Assembly: GCA_947561585.1 (NCBI GenBank)
Contig: CANNZV010000118.1
Span: forward strand, 372,001 to 436,000
Direction: 5' to 3'
Source of the DNA: Caprella mutica
Taxonomy: Eukaryota; Arthropoda; Malacostraca; Amphipoda; Caprellidae
Length of the DNA: 64,000 bases
Every line of letters begins with the position of its first letter. The stretch's first letter is position 1. Positions 59,093 to 64,000 of the stretch are shown here, piece by piece. The notes under the pieces were generated by a model. It did no database searches. It was not told the origin of the DNA and saw nothing but the letters and a program-made list of their open reading frames with translations. Position numbers and translations under genes: made by a program.

Positions 59093-60141
59093 TGTTCTAG
59101 GTATATTCCAACCCGATGTATTCAACCGCGGTAAATTCCACCAGGATATATTCCACTCCGGTATATTCCCCCTAGGTAAATTCCACCCCTGTGACAATGA
59201 TTATTCAGGTGAAAATAGAAAGTCAAAGATATTATTTTTAAATGGCCATTTGTTAAATACTGTGTAGCCATGAAGAAATAACTCAGACGATATCCTGAGG
59301 TAGCAAAATATTTAGAGGTAGCTCAAGTCAATTGAAATTTTATTCTGAAATAAAAAATACAAATATTTATAATATGGGAGTTTATCTCAAAGTTTACATG
59401 TTGAGAATGTTTACATTAATTCTTTCTTAATATTATAAACATTCAGTATATACTCTTCTAACGATGATTGGAAGAGGAGTTGAGGGGTTCGGCTGGCAGA
59501 GACAACTCATCGAATGTTTTTTCTTTTTGCTAAAAAGTTGCTGTTAGGACAAAAATTCCCGCGGTTAAAATCTCTCCATGTAAAAAAGGCAATAATTTCC
59601 TCAGACTGAAAACCAGGTGCAATAATCCCTAACTCCCTAACAAAATCTCCTGGTCAAGAAAAAAATATGTTAAATACCCACGGTGTAAAAAAAAGTCTTC
59701 AGTTAAAAATCATACCACCTTTACTAAAAGTCATAATACCAAATTCATAATATGATTATAATAACAAGAAGTACTATATGACATCATTTTACAGGTTTTA
59801 TCGCTGTTGTGCGATAAAACAACAGCGATCACACAACCTGTCTTTCTGCTGTTCTATCACATTTGTAGTGAAAATTAACAACAACGTTCAATTTGCTACA
59901 ATGAAAATGCATGTTACTCATTATGATATATAATATTAAGAAATTATTAATATCTATATCTAACCAAACCTAATCCGTATAGTTGGGAGGAATATACCAG
60001 GGTGGAATATACCTAGGGTGGAATATACCGGCGTGGAATATACCAGGGTGGAATATACCGGCGTGGAATATACCAGGGTGGAATATACCGGGGTAGAATT
60101 TACCGGGATGGAATGTACCGGGGTGGAATATACCGGTCACC
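59093..60141. mobile_element. Foldback-like element FB-2 (15-bp GTGGAATATACCGG arms)
   Basis: An exact 9-bp repeat GTAGAATTG flanks the element (59084-59092 and 60142-60150), the length generated by foldback and Mutator-type elements. The left arm (59099-59190) carries about six diverged units of CCGGTATATTCCACC. The right arm (59990-60141) carries about ten well-preserved units of GTGGAATATACCGGC in inverted orientation. The interior (about 800 bp) has no recognised gene. It contains a small palindrome around 59794-59828 (TTTTATCGCTGTTGTGCGAT...) and a degenerate repeat at 59560-59750. Arm asymmetry suggests expansion of the right arm. Confidence 0.88.
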
Positions 60142-60150
60142 GTAGAATTG

Positions 60151-60697
60151 AGTATTCAAATTTCAAAACAATTTCCCTCTTTCTTATCCTGTCTAGTTGT
60201 AGTCTAGAGTCTACACTCTAGTAGTTATATTATAATAATTTTAATCATACACTATACTGACTAATGGTGACTATATTGGCTATTGAAGTATGCGTATCTG
60301 AAATGAGACATTTTTCCTTCTAGTTATATTTATTGTAGCTCGTTTCTACCCATTCTTCATCATTTATTTAAAACATCAAAATCAGAGAACATTTTCACAA
60401 TAAAGTGTATATTTTATCAATCACATTATATATTATATCAATGCAGGTAAGACAATCACTCATTTAAGTAGGGCTCTATTTCTTTTTTTCACTCACTAAT
60501 TATTACTTGCCGCCAGGGCGATTCTAAATTTATATTTATTTTTTGGCAACCAGTGTTAGTTTAATATTCATTTCTCACAATCATTCTTTCCGTATTATTT
60601 TGACATAGTGTTTTTTCCATTGCAGCATCAGCTGCTGAGTCACCATTTTTGTTTGAGACGCTTGATGGTACTACAGTTTGTAATTCTCCTAAAACAC
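60151..60697. other. AT-rich spacer
   Basis: No recognisable gene or transposon end. Confidence 0.5.
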
Positions 60698-60917
60698 TAA
60701 ACGAGTCTGATAATTAGTCTTATGACTAGACGAGTCTGATAATTAGTCTGATGAGTAGACGAGTCTGATAATTAGTCTTATGACTAGACGAGTCTGATAA
60801 TTAGTCTTATGACTAGACGAGTCTGATAATTAGTCTTATGACTCGACGAGTCTGATTATTATTAGTCTGATGACTAGACGAGTCTGATAATTAGTCTTAT
60901 GACTAGACGAGTCTGAT
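60698..60917. repeat. 29-bp tandem array, about seven copies
   Basis: The unit is GACTAGACGAGTCTGATAAT plus TAGTCTTAT, 29 bp, containing the inverted pair GACT/AGTC. The array is followed at 60950-61085 by a diverged ~60-bp duplication (CCGAAATATACT ... CATCCTA). Confidence 0.9.
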
Positions 60918-61778
60918 TTCCGTAATTAACGAGGCTAGACGAGTCTCCGTTACCTAAACTCCTGGTGCATTATCTTACTCCCGAAATATACTACACCCAT
61001 CCTAGTTTGAAACTGCTGCAATAACCCTGAACTTCCTTCCGAAATATACTGCCATCATCCTAATTCGTAACTCCTGTGTTAACCCTTATATATAGAGTAG
61101 GGAAGATAGCTGCCCACTTTCAATTCCTATGTACATAACTTCTTTCAATAGTGATCGATCAATTTTTCATACACATGGTTTTTGACCTAATAGTGTCTTC
61201 TCTCTACTGCATATAGAATCATTTCTCTGTGAAATTCCAATAGTGAATAATAACACAAAATATAAAATACATTTCCAAATCCACACTGTTTTTCTTGCTT
61301 GGCACTGTCTGCATGTCAGCCAACCGTGTCAGTTAAAGCGGCTTGCGCTTGTCAACTGCGTGCAGTGCCATGGTATAACATTACAAGGTATGCTCGTGGT
61401 GTGCAGACGTTTCGTCGACAGATGTTTCATCGACAGACGTTTCGTCGACAGACATTTCGTCGGCAAGACGTTTCTTCGACAGGACTTTTCGTCAACAAGA
61501 CGTTTCGTCGACAAATTTCCGTAAAATGGATATTAACACTCTAATGTTACAAAACATGTACTTTGACAGAATAATGTATCACACGATCAAATTATGAAAT
61601 AGAATAATGGTAAGGAGGAAAACTTTAAATATGTTTAAATCGGTTTTCTTCTTTAATATTGAATCACAACTACTTAATAATAACAAATTAATTAGAAGTA
61701 ATTTAATAATTTTGGGTCGAGTTACGTGTGTGATTATATAAAATTAAACATTTCATCTCAATAATTTACGTTTCATCT

Positions 61779-62410
61779 TCTATACTATAATAAGAGCTGC
61801 GTCCGTCCGTGTGTCACATATTAAGAGATACATATTAGAAGGAAAAACAAATTATTTGTGGCAGTATCATGACTACAGTCCTCGATAATATTGACACTAA
61901 TTATTTATAAATTTAAATTCATATTTTTGCTTTTGAAAGATTTTTCTGTTTAATCAGAATATTGGTACCATTATACATACTTGAACTCGAATATAATTTA
62001 GATTCAATAATCGGTACTGTACTGGTGATAATAAGATTTATTCGTCAGATTTGTAATTGACAAGTCATTTTCAGTTGGTAAATGCCCACTGTTCGACAAC
62101 TGCGGAATTTGTGATCCTCCAAAAAAGATATCAGCTTATCTATACTAATAATTTCCTTAATGTGTTTATTTATTTATTTATTAAATGACGGGTATTGAAC
62201 ATGAAATGTAACTATGATACGCACGGGAATATATTGACTTGATATTTAAATTTCCCTGTTTTTAATCAATTTTTTGAATGCTGTTATCAATGAAAAAAGT
62301 ATCAGTTTATTCAGAAAAATCAATTTTATTTTAATTTACTAAAAATAACTTAACAACGGGTGATGAATTACTATTGGAGACCCTTTATTTTTAACGGGCA
62401 AATACACTAG
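61779..62410 (+). mobile_element. Possible non-autonomous Helitron-like element
   Basis: The stretch starts TCTATACTATAATAAGAGCT and ends CGGGCAAATACACTAG followed by T. This resembles the 5' TC and 3' CTAG-T ends of insect Helitrons, where the 5' TCTATACTA-type start is frequent. A second TCTATACTAATAATTTCC occurs at about 62143. The 3' hairpin and the expected A at the 5' border were not convincingly found, so the call is weak. Confidence 0.3.
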
Positions 62411-62857
62411 TTACATAATATTGTAGAACTAATAAATTATTATTAATATTCTTAAAGTACCTTAAACGACACATTTATCCAAGCCGACATGGCAAGATAC
62501 TAATAGACAGTTGTCACACAAGGCTACTTATAGACAAACAATTAAATTTAAGGATGCTCTTCGTGTGTGGATACATTATAGTAATAGTGATATTAATATT
62601 TTATTGAAAAGGACAAAATTATACAGAACATACATTCTAAAATATATAGATTTACATAAAAAGGAAATAAAAAGTAAAAAAAAATGAAGAACTAGTATGA
62701 TTTAAACCTTCAAGCCTTTACAAAGAAAAACCTTTCTAGGCAAGAAAAAAAAGTGGATTTTCATGAAAACTCAATACAAAAATAGAAAAGGGTAGGAAAT
62801 ATATTTTTTTTAAAGTGAGGAAAAGAAAAATAAATTAACAGTTTTACAATTTTAAAC

Positions 62858-63545
62858 CTATATATACGAGTCTACAATATAGCTCTTAAGTTTCTTCTTA
62901 AAGGTAGTTATGGTAGGTGAATTTCTTATTTCAGCTGGTATAGTATTCCAGTACTTCGGGCCGCTGTAGTAAAGTGACCGCTGACATTCTGTGAGTCTTT
63001 GGAAGGCTGGTACTGCATTGCTTAAAGATTTAGTGGAATAAGAATGATTGGGATAAGGTATACTATTAGATAAATGCAATTTGTACATATGAGTTCCCAA
63101 AATAAGCCTATAGATATCGTTAAATTGTAATTTTCTTGTTTTATGAAAAAGAGGTGCAGTGTGAGCAAGACAATCTGAAGATGTAATTACTCTTATAATT
63201 TTCTTTTGCAGCATGATTAGTGGATGCAGGTGAGTTTCAGCTGAATTTCCCCAAATAAGGACACCATATATTAGATAAGGATATACAAGACTGTAATAAA
63301 AATTTACGAGAGAATCCGCAGGAAGACTCTCACTAATTTTGTAAATAATACCAGCTGTCTTAGATATTTTAGAGCAAATAAAGTTTATGTGAGTTGAGAA
63401 TTTCATGTTACAATCCACGTATATACCCAAGAATTTAATAGATTTCTCATATTATATGGGTGCAACAATAATATTTACCACAGAGGGAAACGAAACATCT
63501 CTAAAAAATATAGGTTTCAATGATTTCATTATTTGATGAGATATA
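62858..63545 (-). pseudogene. Non-LTR retrotransposon reverse transcriptase C-terminus (Jockey-like)
   Basis: The minus-strand frame ends at 62858 and includes FLGIYVDCNMKFSTHINFIC, ISKTAGIIYKISESLP, YYSLVYPYLIYGVLIWG, LQKKIIRVI and SLYYSGPKYWNTIPAEIR. This is the common C-terminal part of Jockey-type LINE reverse transcriptases, after the catalytic domain. Upstream, the frame continues (SLKPIFFRDVSFPSVVNIIV) with one TAA near 63451. Catalytic FADD motif, endonuclease and 5' half are missing, as in a 5'-truncated insertion. No poly(A) end was recognised. It lies within FB-3. Confidence 0.82.
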
Positions 63546-63868
63546 TATATATTTTTTAGTTTTGTCTTACATATACAATTTTTCAAATTACTTCAAAATA
63601 ATTAGTTATTATTGAATTGTTTTGCTTTAGTATTAAAGTAGACAAACGATTGAAATGCATTTAATAGTTTTCCTCCTTACCATTATTCTATTTCATAATT
63701 TGATCGTTTGATACATTATTCTGTCAAAGTACATGTTTTGTAACATTAGAGTGTTAATATCCATTATACGAAAATTTGTCGACGAAAAGTCCTGTCGACA
63801 AAACGTCTTGTCGACGAAATGTCTGTCTACGAAACGTCTGTCGGCGAAACGTCTGTCAACCATGCTCG

Positions 63869-64000
63869 AACTCAAGTGTCCTACACAGTACACACCCCAC
63901 AACCGTGCGGTAGTATTTGGTTACGTTATAGATGCGAGGTTTTACAATGCTATTTCATTTATATTTAATGTTAGATAAATAACAGCTTTTTACATACCAT
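63869..64000. other. Window end, no recognised feature
   Basis: The short remaining sequence shows no gene or repeat. Confidence 0.5.

Larger units (their letters stand above)
61397..63861. mobile_element. Foldback-like element FB-3 (15-bp GTTTCGTCGACAGAC arms), 2465 bp
   Basis: The inverted ends are over 200 bp long: 61397-61625 and 63665-63861. Each begins with TGGT, then five to seven 15-16 bp units of the type AGACGTTTCGTCGAC. A unique, almost identical segment follows (AATGGATATTAACACTCTAA to GGTAAGGAGGAAAAC). The 7-bp repeat ATGCTCG flanks the element (61390-61396 and 63862-63868). The interior holds a possible Helitron-like stretch and the end of a non-LTR retrotransposon gene, probably later insertions. 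No own transposase is seen. Confidence 0.9.

Overview
The window is repeat-dense, AT-rich animal DNA, most likely from an insect. Evidence: BEL/Pao, Gypsy, Tc1, hAT, piggyBac and pogo-type elements of arthropod character; spliceosomal GT-AG introns; large AT-rich gaps; many minisatellites. The CTAGGTACC-rich minisatellites would suit a hemipteran, but that is only an impression. I found no certain single-copy host gene. The only candidate is a two-exon micro-gene at 45.17-45.84 kb. Nothing is organised as an operon; the layout is one of nested and juxtaposed transposons, their relics and tandem arrays.

Left part (0-15 kb): a 3.9-kb hAT element (2328-6242, exact 8-bp duplication CTTTAGCG) holds a diverged tandem repeat and a nested 1.6-kb Tc1 element with ~210-bp inverted ends and a broken DD34E transposase. 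Gypsy protease and RNase H fragments in scrambled order lie at 7.4-8.3 kb. Relics of a hAT and a Tc1 transposase C-terminus lie at 10.1-10.7 kb, all on the minus strand.

14-23 kb: one Gypsy element seems to have inserted into the integrase gene of another. The 5' end of the inserted element is replaced by a 32-bp array and a 24-bp array. Next is a diverged, inverted piggyBac relative whose transposase has been replaced by ~1.3 kb of unrelated, GC-richer DNA.

23.5-38 kb: a 10.8-kb BEL/Pao composite (LTR, full interior, LTR, truncated interior, partial LTR) is bounded by one 5-bp duplication GTTAC. It is followed by an apparently intact 3.4-kb piggyBac element with TTAA ends, a 13-bp inverted repeat, a DDD transposase gene with one intron and subterminal palindromes.

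38-64 kb: this part is dominated by foldback-like elements whose inverted ends are arrays of ~15-bp units (39605-40900 and 56507-57569, one family; 59093-60141; 61397-63861). It also holds two MITEs (hAT-like; Mutator-like with C-runs), a pogo-like element, a solo piggyBac end, a non-LTR retrotransposon fragment, a tRNA-like SINE head, and arrays of 22, 26, 29 and 51 bp.

The most unusual pattern is that three foldback-like families unrelated in sequence share the same architecture and the same 15-bp repeat period within 25 kb.
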